From Limnoperna fortunei (lineage: Eukaryota; Mollusca; Bivalvia; Mytilida; Modiolidae): a DNA stretch of 64,000 nt. The stretch is taken from the NCBI GenBank assembly GCA_944474755.1, contig OX104123.1, positions 60,319,898 through 60,383,897 of the forward strand, read 5' to 3'. Position 1 is the stretch's first letter, and each line of letters starts with the position of its first letter. Shown piece by piece: positions 1 to 9,925 of this stretch. The translations under genes and the position numbers were made by a program. A model generated the notes under the pieces. It did no database searches and was not told the origin of the DNA. It was given only the letters and a program-made list of their open reading frames with translations.

Positions 1-322
1 GAAAAGCATAAAATTTCAAGACCATCTCACTAATTGTGTCAAGAAAAGGTTGGAAAATTGGTCCATGAAAATTTGCATGCATATGTTACTATAATGTGCA
101 TGACATAATCAATCATGAAGGTATATGACATACATGTATTTTTAGTTCTTTGATATTGTAATTTGAAGTTGTACATGCAATTTTGTCAGATACACACTCA
201 CTCTTAAATCTTTCTATTTTTTACAGAACATATATTTTCTACAATATGCCCAGGCGAAGAAGATTTTTTGACGAAGGCAGTAATTGAACATACCAGTAGA
301 TCACATCCAGAAGATCAAGCAG

Positions 323-437
323 TTTGGAGACACTAATTGAAGTATATAATAGAGCTGACAGCTCGTCACAGTGGCCTCTTCAAAGGCAAATCTTGTCTAC
401 TTTAGTGAAAGACAGAGACTTCCCAGAAGCGAGAACG
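323..437 (+). CDS. Candidate internal exon of an unidentified multi-copy family
   Basis: An open stretch follows an AG acceptor at 321-322 and ends at an ACG|GTACTG donor at 437/438. It reads LETLIEVYNRADSSSQWPL and then RQILSTLVKDRDFPEART. Spliced in phase 0 to the exon starting at 1199, it continues IIPRLTRWKYNHAKQHIESY. From memory, the pattern RQILS-x-(15-20)-IP-x-LT-x-(R/Y)-x-A-x-H-x-YG-x-G is shared by uncharacterised, repeated proteins of bivalves and cnidarians; I cannot search to confirm. The frame is open upstream only to about position 300, so the true acceptor could be a little earlier. Function unknown. The gene starts outside the window. It may be a pseudogene, because the next exon shows frame conflict. 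Confidence 0.45.
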
Positions 438-579
438 GTACTGTCACAGTTGACCTTGAGCATTACACTGTAGATGTACTTAATTTTGTTGTTTTGGAAA
501 TATTATTTGAATAGTGGCATTTCATGTTCTTTTGAATCTTACTTTTTAAATTACAAAAGCGATTAACCTTACTGTATGT

Positions 580-714
580 AGGTAGGTTTGTCAGTTGCCT
601 GCCCAAGGTCAGGGATTTCCTCTCAGCACTCAGGTTTTCTCTACCAATAATACTGACTGCCCTGTAAAACTCATGTACATTTAAGGCAATTAAACCTATA
701 AAAACAAACAAATA
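580..714 (+). repeat. 5'-truncated SINE tail
   Basis: The end of a short interspersed element: a CT-rich block with TTTTCTCTACCAATAATACT, then a TAAGGCAATTAAACC block and an AAAACAAACAAATA tail. The layout parallels the tRNA-derived SINE at 7.4 kb, but the tRNA-like head is missing. It lies in the intron between the two left-edge exons. Confidence 0.5.
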
Positions 715-1198
715 CAGTTCTGAAAACAGGTTACCTATGTATACATATACCTCATTTATGTAATTTATATTTTGCAAAATAGTTGCTTCAAGAGTTTGAA
801 AGTAGTGAAAAAAGTTCTTTTTATCAAGTACCTGAAAATACTCATTGCAACTGAAGAAACAGTTACATATATGATCATATACACATTCACAATAATCTGC
901 ACAGTTAAGCAAACGCTTTCCCTGACTTGCTAACTTTATTTGATAGAAAATATCATGGGCTTTCTGTGTAAAAAGAACACATCTGCTGTTCTAAACCAGT
1001 ACCTGGATTGCACTGTCCTACCTTCAGTGTCTGTCCCACAAGCTAGGTATGCTTAGCATATCCATACAAAACATAATTGAGACATTAAAAGAGTAAACAA
1101 ATCATATCATATTAGCAATTCAAGAACTACTGCTTGTAAGATTCATGGATATAAGCATTTATACACAACATTAAAATCTTGTTTTCTCTCCATTTAAG

Positions 1199-1724
1199 AT
1201 TATACCAAGACTGACAAGATGGAAATACAACCATGCCAAGCAACATATTGAGAGCTATGGATTTGGAGCACCAGTTCCTAACCTTGTTGGGCAACTGCAC
1301 TTTTGATGGGAAAGAACGTATGTCTGTTGCAGAGAGGGCAAAATATGTTTATGGGCACAAGATTATTAGTCTGTACCCATCTGATCATCAGGAAGCAACA
1401 GATGTACCTATAGTCACCTCAATTTGTTGTAACTGTCTTCAGATGGGTTGGACATTAAAAGAAGTAAAACCCAGAGCTACTTTCATCCCCAAACAGAAAG
1501 ATTTCATGATAGCAAAGTTTAACATTGGAAAAACGACAGGCAATAAAGTAGACCAGTTTAATGCTAAAGAAGAAATGACGTCTGGAAATTTCAAGAGGGA
1601 CGAATTCTTATCAGGGCAGCAGATTTCATCATACTTTTCCAGGCTTGCAGCACAAGATAAAAAAAGTTCAGACCTAGACTATGTTGCAGCTGTAGAGGAA
1701 GATAAAAACAGACATTTAAGTTGA
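1199..1724 (+). CDS. 3' exon of the left-edge family gene (C2H2 tail plus GW...FSRLAA domain), probably broken
   Basis: An acceptor (pyrimidine tract, then TTTAAG) ends at 1198. Frame 2 from 1199 gives IIPRLTRWKYNHAKQHIESY then GFGAPVP and stops near 1304. Frame 0 then carries the longer open frame from 1233 to 1724. Its segments match the right-edge gene in order: LEHQFLTLLGNCTF against LEAHILCGNHRY, ERMSVAERAKYVYGHKI, MGWTLKE...F against MGWALKK...F, then GKTTGNKV against GDNSGNKA, and QQISSYFSRLAAQ against RLPLFFSRLSVQ. The two edges therefore encode paralogues. The switch of frame near 1260-1305 suggests a frameshift, a fusion of two gene parts or an unrecognised intron. The stop at 1722-1724 sits just after an acidic tail. 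No enzymatic motif is visible. Function unknown; a nuclear role is only a guess from the zinc finger. Confidence 0.55.
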
Positions 1725-4700
1725 AAATAGAAAATTGTATTGCAGGCAATCAATTGTAAAACCAAACTTATGTATTTTATATTTGATGACTGTTAAACTT
1801 TTTTGGTTGTAATACAAAGGAGTAGGTTAAGTGAGCACCAAAAATTTGCCTACATTTCAACTTAGAGTAAACTTCTTAAAATTACTGCAAAATATGTTGT
1901 GAAATACTGTAATTAAAGGAATAAAAAAAATAGCTTGGAAAAAACTGGGCTTTAGAAATTTATAAATTTTTGGCAATTTTAGAGCATTATCGGTAAGAAA
2001 TTTCTTAATTTAACATATAGCGCATGTGTTGAAAAAATCAATTTTGTAATGAAATGCATAATTTTGACAAACAAATAGATGGCAAAAGAATCAATGTTCT
2101 GGATGAATGTGCTCTATACTAATTTTAAGAAAAAACCACTAATAAACCCTCAAAAATTAAGCAAATGTTAATATTTTCTGAGTTTTCAGTGCGTTTATGA
2201 CGTCATAATGCATGTTGCCATCAGCATGAGAAATTGGCGAGATATGTAAAGTTGGGTTATCTAATGAATAAATTACATCAAACTCTTTTTTTGTGCAATA
2301 TGGGACCAATTTCAGCCCTTCCTAAACACTCCTTTATGTTCAACTGATTTCACAGAAATGGATTTTCATCAAACTTTGTAACTCACATGATGGCAAAAAT
2401 TGAATTAATTCACCAGATATGTGCAAGCTGGCTTTCAATGAGTCAGAAGATTTTGTTGTTCTCAAATTGCATGATATTCAACAGTATTTTTTGTCATAGC
2501 AACTTTCACATCATAGCTATCTACAGATGAACTATTTTATTTGAAGCATTATCCATATTGTCTATGCTATGGTTTTGTTCACTCCTCTCTGATTGATAAA
2601 AAGCATTCTTGTTAGATTTCCCACTCACACGTGACAGAAAAAAGGGGTGTAGAGTAAGAGATCTAATTTCAAGTAGATTGGTTTTTGAAAGAACAAATCC
2701 CATGCAAAATTCATGAACACAATGTTGGTAAGGCCTTGACATTTCATCTGAGCTGGGTCTGTCTTACCATCTCTTCAAGTCACACAAGTGTCATGAAATT
2801 TTATACAGACTTTGAAAAGGATTGCATTTCCTAATTAGACATTCAAAATTCATTAATCCTAAATAGGCATACATTTTTTTACCTTGAGACAATTTTTGAT
2901 TTTAAAAATTAAAAATTCTTTTTGTACTGACATAATGTCAAATTTGAGATACAAGTCCTAATAAAAAGATGTAGGGCAAGCTGAGTCTGTAGTTTCTTTT
3001 ATCGCAAGCTCTAGTGGATAACTGAATGAATCTTTCAGCAAGTTTAGAATTGTGAACAGAAAGCTTTATGGACATCATCTTTAGACCTTGCTTCAACAAG
3101 ATTATAAAAACTCTGTCTAGTAGGACTACACAAGCAATCCACTCAAATGTTACCCATTGGTGTGCAAACATGTTTACAAATTTTATTTTTGTTGACCACT
3201 TGTACATATGATATTACTAGAATTTCAGCAATCCAGTCATCTATGTATTTTGTACTATTCAATAGCATAAATATAAGGATTTTTGGGCTCTGTTTATCAT
3301 GTTTTATCCAAGAAAAACTATTTTAACATCGGAATTACTTGTTGCATTAACATTTAACTGTTATAAAGTGTTTTCAAAGACAAAACTCCATTAAAAATTG
3401 ATCATTTGCATTACTATAGCAACCATGAAATAAATTATAAACAATGTATTTGTTATTTATTTTATGCCTTTTAAGGTTAAAGTCTAATGAAAGACATTAA
3501 ACTGTAAAAAAAAAAACATTATTAAATATTTTATTTTAACTACAAATAGACAAAACATAGCCAAAATAATTGATAAAAGGCGGAACCTTTCTTACCATGG
3601 AAACCCCTTAGCAACCAAGATCGCCATAGTGTTTTTCTTTAATTGATTTTATACTACCTAGTAGTTATTAGCTATGTTTGAATCTTATTTGTACCTACCC
3701 GCATAAATTTGCTATAAGCTTTCAAAAAGTCCTAAAAACCAGGATTGCAATAGTTGGAATTATCCCCCTTTTATTTTTTCCCCATCAGCCAATCAAATGT
3801 CATCATTCAAAAAAAATTTATGCACTTATGTTTTCACACTAATACAATGTAGCCATGCAAATATAATTATAGAGCATAAGCGTGTACATTTTGCGACAGC
3901 TCAGTTTAAAAAATAGTGATTTTTAGCACATTGACAGCCCTATTTTAGTGCAAAACCATTGTAACTGGTTGCCATGACAACCATAACACCAAAACAATTT
4001 TGTTGCCCTTTTGTGTTCATAAATCATTGGTCTCATCATTTGGACCAAGTTTCAGAAAAATCTGTTACCGTGCGTGCCTCACCCCCTATATAAAAGTACA
4101 AATGCTTACAGAAAACGACTGTTAACACTATGTCGCAAATATTTACATGAAATACTCATATATCTCTCTGGGTATGCAATTTACCACAGATGTTCGATAT
4201 CATGTACTTGAAAATTCTGACCACAAACTAGCTGTTTGTTTATATAACGGATTCGTCTTAAGAACACAACATATAAAACTGTCAACTTAGTTCCATTGAA
4301 CATTTGCGACATATTATTTTAGAAAGTAAATAAAATTTGCAGACATTTTGATGACACTAGTATAGACCCTTGATGCTTAATACAAAAATGTTCAAATTTT
4401 AATATCTAAAAATGTAACTCATGGACTATCACACACAATCACTACGTCCTTGATCAGAAGATGTAAAATATGTATACAGCAAAAATATATAGATTCTAGA
4501 ACATATGAAAATGAGAGTAATTTTTAGTACTAAATTATAACACTACAATATTTTGATCAAAAGTAAATCCGTATATAAGACAACATTCTATACAAACATA
4601 ACGCATGCCTGCAACTGAACTCCATAATTGCAACCTCAGAAATAGCAAGATTTTTAAATGCATTTGCTCTAGAAAAAATATATTAACCACTTACTGAAAT

Positions 4701-4910
4701 GTGTCAAAACAAAGGATAATGCATTAAAGGAATAAGAAAAACAAACACACGTGTAGCAATAAAGCATTAATGATAACAATAATAATAATACACCAGCATT
4801 CAATTGATTATATGAGTTCGTGGCAAAAATGCAATAAATACTAACGCCATAATTCAAAGTGTCAATGTCACAAGCAATTCACCTTAAATCTTCTTTGGTG
4901 TCTCTTTTGG
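1725..4910. other. AT-rich stretch without recognised genes
   Basis: Scattered short open frames have no domain, good splice context or biased composition. No transposon protein, tandem array or RNA gene was recognised. It is probably 3' flank of the left-edge gene and intergenic DNA. Confidence 0.4.
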
Positions 4911-4913
4911 GTT

Positions 4914-5980
4914 TTACAAGAATCCTGTGCCTTCTTGAATTTTAGCAGCTGTCTTCGCTGCTATTGTGTTTGCCTTTGTTTTTAGCCGAGTTGCAACAAA
5001 GTTGAACTCGGCTGGGCGAACGGGCGTCAACAAGTGGTTTCCGGACCATAACTCGGAAAGTTGTAAACCGATTTTAATGAAACTTTAGGATGTTGTTATA
5101 TTTTATAAAAGGAGGAACCCTATTGATTTTGGGGTAAATCCGTTCAAGGTCAAGGTCAAAGCGACAGAAAAACTTTAGAAAATTTCTTGAATTAGTGATT
5201 TCCGGACCAAAACTCAAAAAGTTCTCATCTAATTTTATTGAAACTCTAAGATATAGTTACATACCATAAGAGGAGGAACTGTATTGATTTTGGGGTAAAT
5301 CCGTTCAAGGTCAAGGTCACAGTGACAGAAAAACGTTAGAAAATGTCTTGAATTAGTTGTTTCCGGACCATAACTCAAACAGTTTTCAACCGATTTTAAT
5401 GAAACTTTGGTATATTGTTACTAATCATAAGAGGAAGAATCTTATTGATTTTGGGGTAATTTCGTTTAAGGTCAAGGTCGCAGCGGCAGAAAAACGCTTG
5501 AAATTTTCTTAAAAAAGCAGTTTCCGGACAATTACTCAAAAAGTTGTCAACAGATTTTAATGAAACTTTGGGATATTGTTACCAATTATAAGAGGAGAAA
5601 TCCTAATGATTTTGTGGTAATTTCATTCAAGGACCAAGGTCACAGCGGCAGAAAAAACGTGGTTTCAGGACAATAACTCAAAAAGTTCTCAACCGATTTT
5701 ATTAAAGTTTTGGCATAATGTTGCAAACTATATGGAGACCAATGAAGACGATACGGTAACTCGGCTTTTGCACCCTAGTGCATATTGATTTTTTAGGTTT
5801 TGGTTCACCAGCAGCTGTTTTAGGTAGTTTTTTTGGCTTCCTGGCATGTTTTACTTCAATTCTCAAAATGCCAATACCTTTAGACTGCTTAAGGCTCTTG
5901 TTCTGTACTCCAGGTTTCAATGCTATCTTCAGGTGGACATTTACTGGCTTGAAATCTATGCCACCATTAAAGTTGGCCAT
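4914..5980 (-). CDS. Candidate Lys/Ala-rich small protein gene, split by a repeat array
   Basis: On the minus strand an ATG at 5980 opens MANFNGGIDFKPVNVHLKIA and continues through Lys-rich sequence (KHARKPKKLPK, GEPKPKKS) to about 5785. Below the 161-bp array, minus-strand 4985-4914 reads LKTKANTIAAKTAAKIQEGT and GFL before a TAA stop at 4914. The same Lys/Ala-rich style on both sides of the array suggests one coding unit interrupted by an intron or by insertion of the array; exact splice sites were not fixed. The basic composition would suit a nucleic-acid-binding or ribosome-associated protein, but I recognise no family. A TATATAAAAG motif lies only about 17 bp upstream of the ATG, too close to be a normal TATA box for this start. 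The plus-strand frame here looks like a shadow. Confidence 0.35.
4987..5770. repeat. 161-bp tandem repeat array, about 4.6 units
   Basis: The motif TTTCCGGACC begins at 5038, 5199, 5360 and 5521, exactly 161 bp apart, with a divergent unit at 5663 (TTTCAGGACA). Each unit carries a CCGATTTTAATGAAACT-like block, a GATTTTGGGGTAA block and a TCAAGGTCAAGGTCA block. The ends carry AACTCGGCT in opposite orientations (near 5005 and 5758), so the array may sit inside a short-TIR element. 161 is not a multiple of 3, so the array is unlikely to be coding. Confidence 0.85.
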
Positions 5981-6079
5981 GATATACTTTTATATAGCAT
6001 GCCTGAAATTACCGACGTTACGATTATATAGCGCCTCAATATGCACATACATATTTTATCGGCATAAAGACTGAATAAA

Positions 6080-6510
6080 TAACATATATCTACTCACAGT
6101 CTAGTGGTTTTGTACATCAGTAAAAATTTTAAGTTAATAAATCCGATTGTCAAAGAGAACTATATGAACTATAACTTCCCGTACTTAGAGGGTTCCTTGG
6201 CTGCTTGACATGTAAAGTCTTAGTCAGTACTGGATGTGATTAATTTTGCGCGAATTTAAAACAAAAGAGAAAGTTTTTATTGTAACACCAACAGGATCTA
6301 TAGATAATCGATGCCAGAATGTAACAGTATTTCATTTATTGAAAAAAAGAATATAATTGCATAGTAAGATGCTCAAAGATTATCAGTGAATGTAAATTTA
6401 CATTTATATTGTTGTTCCCTTATGTGTTACCAAAACAATTAATTAAGAAATGAATGCACATATTTAAATTCCTACTTTTATCTAACACCCTTGTGCGCCC
6501 ATCAAAATTC
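6080..6510. other. No recognised gene
   Basis: AT-rich sequence; nothing identifiable beyond homopolymer runs. Confidence 0.35.
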
Positions 6511-6512
6511 AT

Positions 6513-6709
6513 CACATGCTTTCCTATTTAAATTAGCCTTAAACAGGTTTTTGGTTAACCAAACTTAGTTGATTGGAAATTGCTATTGCATATTGGATCA
6601 TTAACATAATCACATGCTTTCCTATTTAAATTAGCCTTAAACAGGTTTTGGTTAACCAAACTTAGTTGATTGGAACTTGCTATTGCATATTGGATCATTA
6701 ACATAATCA
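6513..6709. repeat. 98-bp direct tandem duplication
   Basis: CACATGCTTTCCTATTTAAA begins at 6513 and again at 6611. The two 98-bp copies differ only by a T indel and a point change (GGAAATTGC versus GGAACTTGC), so the duplication is recent. Confidence 0.9.
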
Positions 6710-7371
6710 CTACAGTAAGTTTTACTTTTGATTATTAATAAAACATTATTTCATTTTTCTTAAATTTTAAAACATATAAAGAGAAGAGAAACGATTTGAC
6801 TAAAACTGTAAATATGAAGCTGTCCATATTTGCTGAGTTTTTAAACTTCCATTTCAGAAATAAAGCTGGACACAACTATACCTTAACCGACAAACATTTC
6901 GCATTTTGCACTGATTATTTTAATATGCAGTCGCAAATTTTTAAGAGTCATTTAGCCGTACATATTTATATTTTCATCTGGTTCCTATAAACTAAAAAAA
7001 AACATAAGAGCCGGGGGTAGAATATCATGTCTGTGTTATCCTCACACCAGTATCATTCTAGCAAATAGCTATTGTAATGTACATTTAATTGATATATATC
7101 GAATTTTAGTGAGATTAAGAAAAAGTACATTACACAAGAATAAACAACCACACTAGGGGGGATATCCGATACAACTTGATTTATCTTGAAACTTTCATCG
7201 AACACGTAGTCAGTCTATCTTCTCAGGGTTAATAAAACAATCCATTTTGGGAAAACTAAAAGCACATAATTAAAAATGTTGCTTTTCAAATTTATATCGG
7301 AATACGATAAATCCATTGCGCGCCAATAAAACGTCTGTAATTTGACCCAATGTGACGAATAATGAAAAAGG

Positions 7372-7612
7372 GTGGGGGCCTCGGTGGCCGAATGGTTAAG
7401 GTAGCTCGTCTACTATTGATCACGTGGTCTGTCAACACTGAGATTGCGGGTTCGAGCCTCACTGCGGGCAGGGTGCGTTCAACTCTAATCTTAATTGACA
7501 AGGATTGCCAGTTTTCGGGGTATTCTCCGGCTTTCTCCTCCAATAAAAACTGGACGCCATGATATAGCTGAAAAATTGCTGAAAGAGGCGTTAAAAACAA
7601 ACAAACAAATGA
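7372..7612 (+). mobile_element. tRNA-derived SINE (Meta/V-type architecture)
   Basis: The 5' part resembles a class II tRNA (Leu/Ser-like). An A-box-like TGGCCGAATGGTTAAGGT lies at about 7383-7400 and a B-box-like GGTTCGAGCCT near 7449-7459. The body holds TTCTCCGGCTTTCTCCTCCA, then TATAGCTGAAAAATTGCTG, GGCGTTAAAA and an ACAAACAAACAAA tail. Pol III promoter boxes plus a conserved body and short repeat tail are the standard SINE plan. It is not a functional tRNA gene, because no proper acceptor stem closes around it. Confidence 0.85.
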
Positions 7613-7803
7613 ATGAAGAAAATACGATGTGTTCTGTTTTGTAATTTCTAAGTTAGTATTTATTAATATCTTTAAATACAAACACTGCCTATGTTGTATC
7701 TAGCTGTATTTTACTCTCTAACCGTACCTTGTGAAGGAGAGGGTTGTTAAATATTTTATGGTATTTATCTATTAAACATTAGTCTCTTAAAGAATAAATA
7801 TAA

Positions 7804-7947
7804 AAACTCTGTTAAATTTTCCGAACGTTTCGGCCTCAGGGCCTTCATCAGCGGAATTTTATTGCATAGTCTATAAAATAAACTATGCAATAAAATTCCG
7901 CTGAGGGAGGCCGTGAGGCCGAAACGTTCGGAAAATTTAACAGAGTT

Positions 7948-7948
<1 letters not shown>
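7804..7948. repeat. 145-bp near-perfect palindrome
   Basis: Arms 7804-7870 and 7882-7948 are inverted copies with few mismatches around an 11-bp centre (7871-7881). Each arm contains a CGAACGTTTCGGCCTCA block and a CAGCGGAATTTTATTGCATA block. The mismatches cluster in the GGCCTCA-gggccttca segment, which is the stem II region of the ribozyme-like motif. A TA microsatellite (7949-7978) follows directly. Confidence 0.9.
7827..7851 (-). ncRNA. Hammerhead-ribozyme-like core (CUGAUGA-stem II-GAAAC)
   Basis: On the minus strand the sequence is CTGATGA, then a GGCC-CTGA-GGCC hairpin, then GAAAC. This is the conserved core order of a hammerhead ribozyme: CUGAUGA, stem II, GAAA. The facing palindrome arm offers complementary sequence for outer stems but keeps only a degenerate CTGAGGGA core. 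Hammerheads of this kind are known from Penelope-like elements. Cleavage competence cannot be judged by eye; stems I and III and the NUH cleavage site need folding. Confidence 0.45.
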
Positions 7949-7979
<31 letters not shown>

Positions 7980-8043
7980 GTTGTCTAATGAAAATAATTA
8001 TAACAACACTACTATATACAAATAATACATAAGGAACGCAATA

Positions 8044-8070
8044 TTTCGCTCTACCAAAGAGCTTCATCAG
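8044..8070 (-). ncRNA. Second hammerhead-like core
   Basis: The minus strand reads CTGATGA, a GCTCT-TTGGT-AGAGC hairpin, then GAAA. Spacing and order match the core at 7827-7851 with a different stem II, so the stem covaries while the core is constant. It lies 190 bp away in the same orientation, as expected for paired terminal motifs of a Penelope-like remnant. Confidence 0.45.
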
Positions 8071-8631
8071 GCGTTAACTGAATGAAAAATTCAAATATTT
8101 GGAAATATTTTTGTTGTTCACTTTACTGTTATTAAGGACCCTAAATATTATTGCACTCTAGTGCTTGTGGATTAGGTTTTAGAGTTTTTAATTGATGTAT
8201 CCAGTAGGACAGCAAAGGCCCCGATTTGACAGATAAAGGTCAATTTAACGCCGTAAAAGTTACCCGTATGTAAACCAAAAATTTCTTAACAGCGCCACCT
8301 ATAAGAATTGTTTAGGTCAGGAGAAATTGGCGAGGTTAAGTTTTTCTTAAATTAAATCGTTAAATTAAATGTAACAATTTTTACGTAATACAGGAATCGA
8401 TCAAGGGTATATTTTGATGCATGACTGTATGTATGCGATACAGATATAATCAACAGATTGCGTAAGATCTATGATAGAAATTCGTCATTTATTTATGTAA
8501 ACATGGCGCGGGCCGTTTGTTTACAAATTTATTTAAAAGTAAAAGCTGACACAATTTTATTCCCGGCCCTTTTTATGTATTTTTACAACTGTTTATTCTT
8601 GATTAACCAATAGTTTTTCTCGTTATACCAG

Positions 8632-8924
8632 TCGAAATGTGTCACCATCTCTCGCAAAAAGCCACGAGGTTGTTTACCAACATGACCAAAACACGTGCGA
8701 GTTTTCAAATGTTGACGAACACATATCATGTTTAATCCACGAAACTGTCGTTTTGAAGAAGAAATGTTTGTTTAAATTTGACATTAAGCATGACTCGTTA
8801 AAAGTCTGGTATATAACGAATTCTCAAGAATTATTTTGTGACAAGACACGGTGCAATTTTACAGGAATTGAGGAAAGCTCCATGTGCCTTCGTGTTTGTA
8901 GTGAAATTTGTACACACAGCGTAC
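8632..8924 (+). CDS. Candidate exon with SWIM-like Cys/His cluster
   Basis: An open frame runs from a plausible acceptor (TTTTTCTCGTTATACCAG, ending 8631) to a strong donor GTAC|GTAAGT at 8924/8925. It encodes about 97 residues: VSPSLAKSHEVVYQHDQNTC, then HDSLKVWYITNSQ, ELFCDKTRCNFTG and MCLRVCSEICTHSV. The ordered Cys residues ending in C-x-H (CTH) recall a divergent SWIM zinc finger, but this is only a resemblance. The stretch is richer in G+C than its surroundings and the frame is open throughout, which supports a real exon. No partner exons were found. Function unknown. Confidence 0.4.
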
Positions 8925-8962
8925 GTAAGTCGTATAATAGTTTCAAATGTGCTGACTGTTGA

Positions 8963-9834
8963 TAATTTAATGTTGATATATGTTCTGGCATTAAATAACG
9001 TATATTACACAGAGTGACATAGCCCCCTACCCCCCCTTTTTTTTCACACACACACACACACATACAACCACCCACACTTTTAAGAGGGTGAACCTTTAAG
9101 GAATGAAAAATTAATATATTTATAATGTCATAATGTTCATATTGAATTCCAACAATCACACAGTTTAATGCCTATAAAATTCTATAACCAACCATGTCAT
9201 ATACTGTGGCCTCCACAACTTCTAGTTGAATTATGATTTTTTCAGCTGGCATACATGTAGGTTACTTTCTACAACCGATGAAGTAAAATAACATACTGGT
9301 TGCAACAAAATAACTAGTTAATATTTCTGACATTTATTGCTGTGATGTTAATTTTTTATCATTATTTTGCAACTTATTGCTGTTTAAAACAAGTGAGGGT
9401 CTTTATTATTTATAACTGAAACTGTTTTACATATATATATATATTTTGACTAGCATATAAAGTCAAATGTAGCATCATGCAGTTTAAAACAAAGAATTAA
9501 TTTAATTTTAGAATTTGATGGAATTGCTAAAATTTATTTATATGGAGAAATTTATATACATTTCAAGTATTTTATAAATAGGCTTTGCTATTTTATGTCT
9601 GAAAAAAAGTGAGCTTGGGAGATTAAATCTCGAGCAGTAATTAAATTTTTTGGACTGCATTGTGATAGTATAAATCCCATTTTTTACAAACATTATTGAG
9701 TTAGCTATTAGGTACAAAATTTATCTAATGATGGTTTCTGCACTTGGTATAGAATTGCTTCTATGATATTCATTGAATGTGAAGCTGATATTTAAGAAAT
9801 AATTCATGGCTGCCCCAATTTTATGGATTATTTA
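8963..9834. other. AT-rich DNA with a CA microsatellite
   Basis: It holds a (CA)n run at about 9046-9063 and a (TA)n run at 9431-9444. No credible coding sequence. Confidence 0.5.
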
Positions 9835-9925
9835 AATATGGGTAGGCATTATATTCATGAATATTTTGCCATGAGCGTTAGCGAATGGTAAAATATCATG
9901 AATATAATGCTTACCCATATTTACC
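9835..9925. repeat. Foldback (palindromic) element
   Basis: The left arm AATATGGGTAGGCATTATAT continues TCATGAATATTTTGCCAT, and the right arm is its inverted copy around a GAGCGTTAGCGA centre. Its motif order resembles the larger palindrome at 51.44-51.60 kb. Confidence 0.75.

Noticed and set aside
463..912. 149-codon minus-strand frame
   Set aside because: It overlaps a SINE tail and AT-rich sequence, with no domain or splice context.
5778..6074. Plus-strand frames opposite the Lys-rich exon
   Set aside because: Hydrophobic shadow of the minus-strand coding sequence.
7383..7460. tRNA-like sequence considered as a tRNA gene
   Set aside because: A and B boxes are present, but it continues into a SINE body and tail and lacks a proper acceptor stem.
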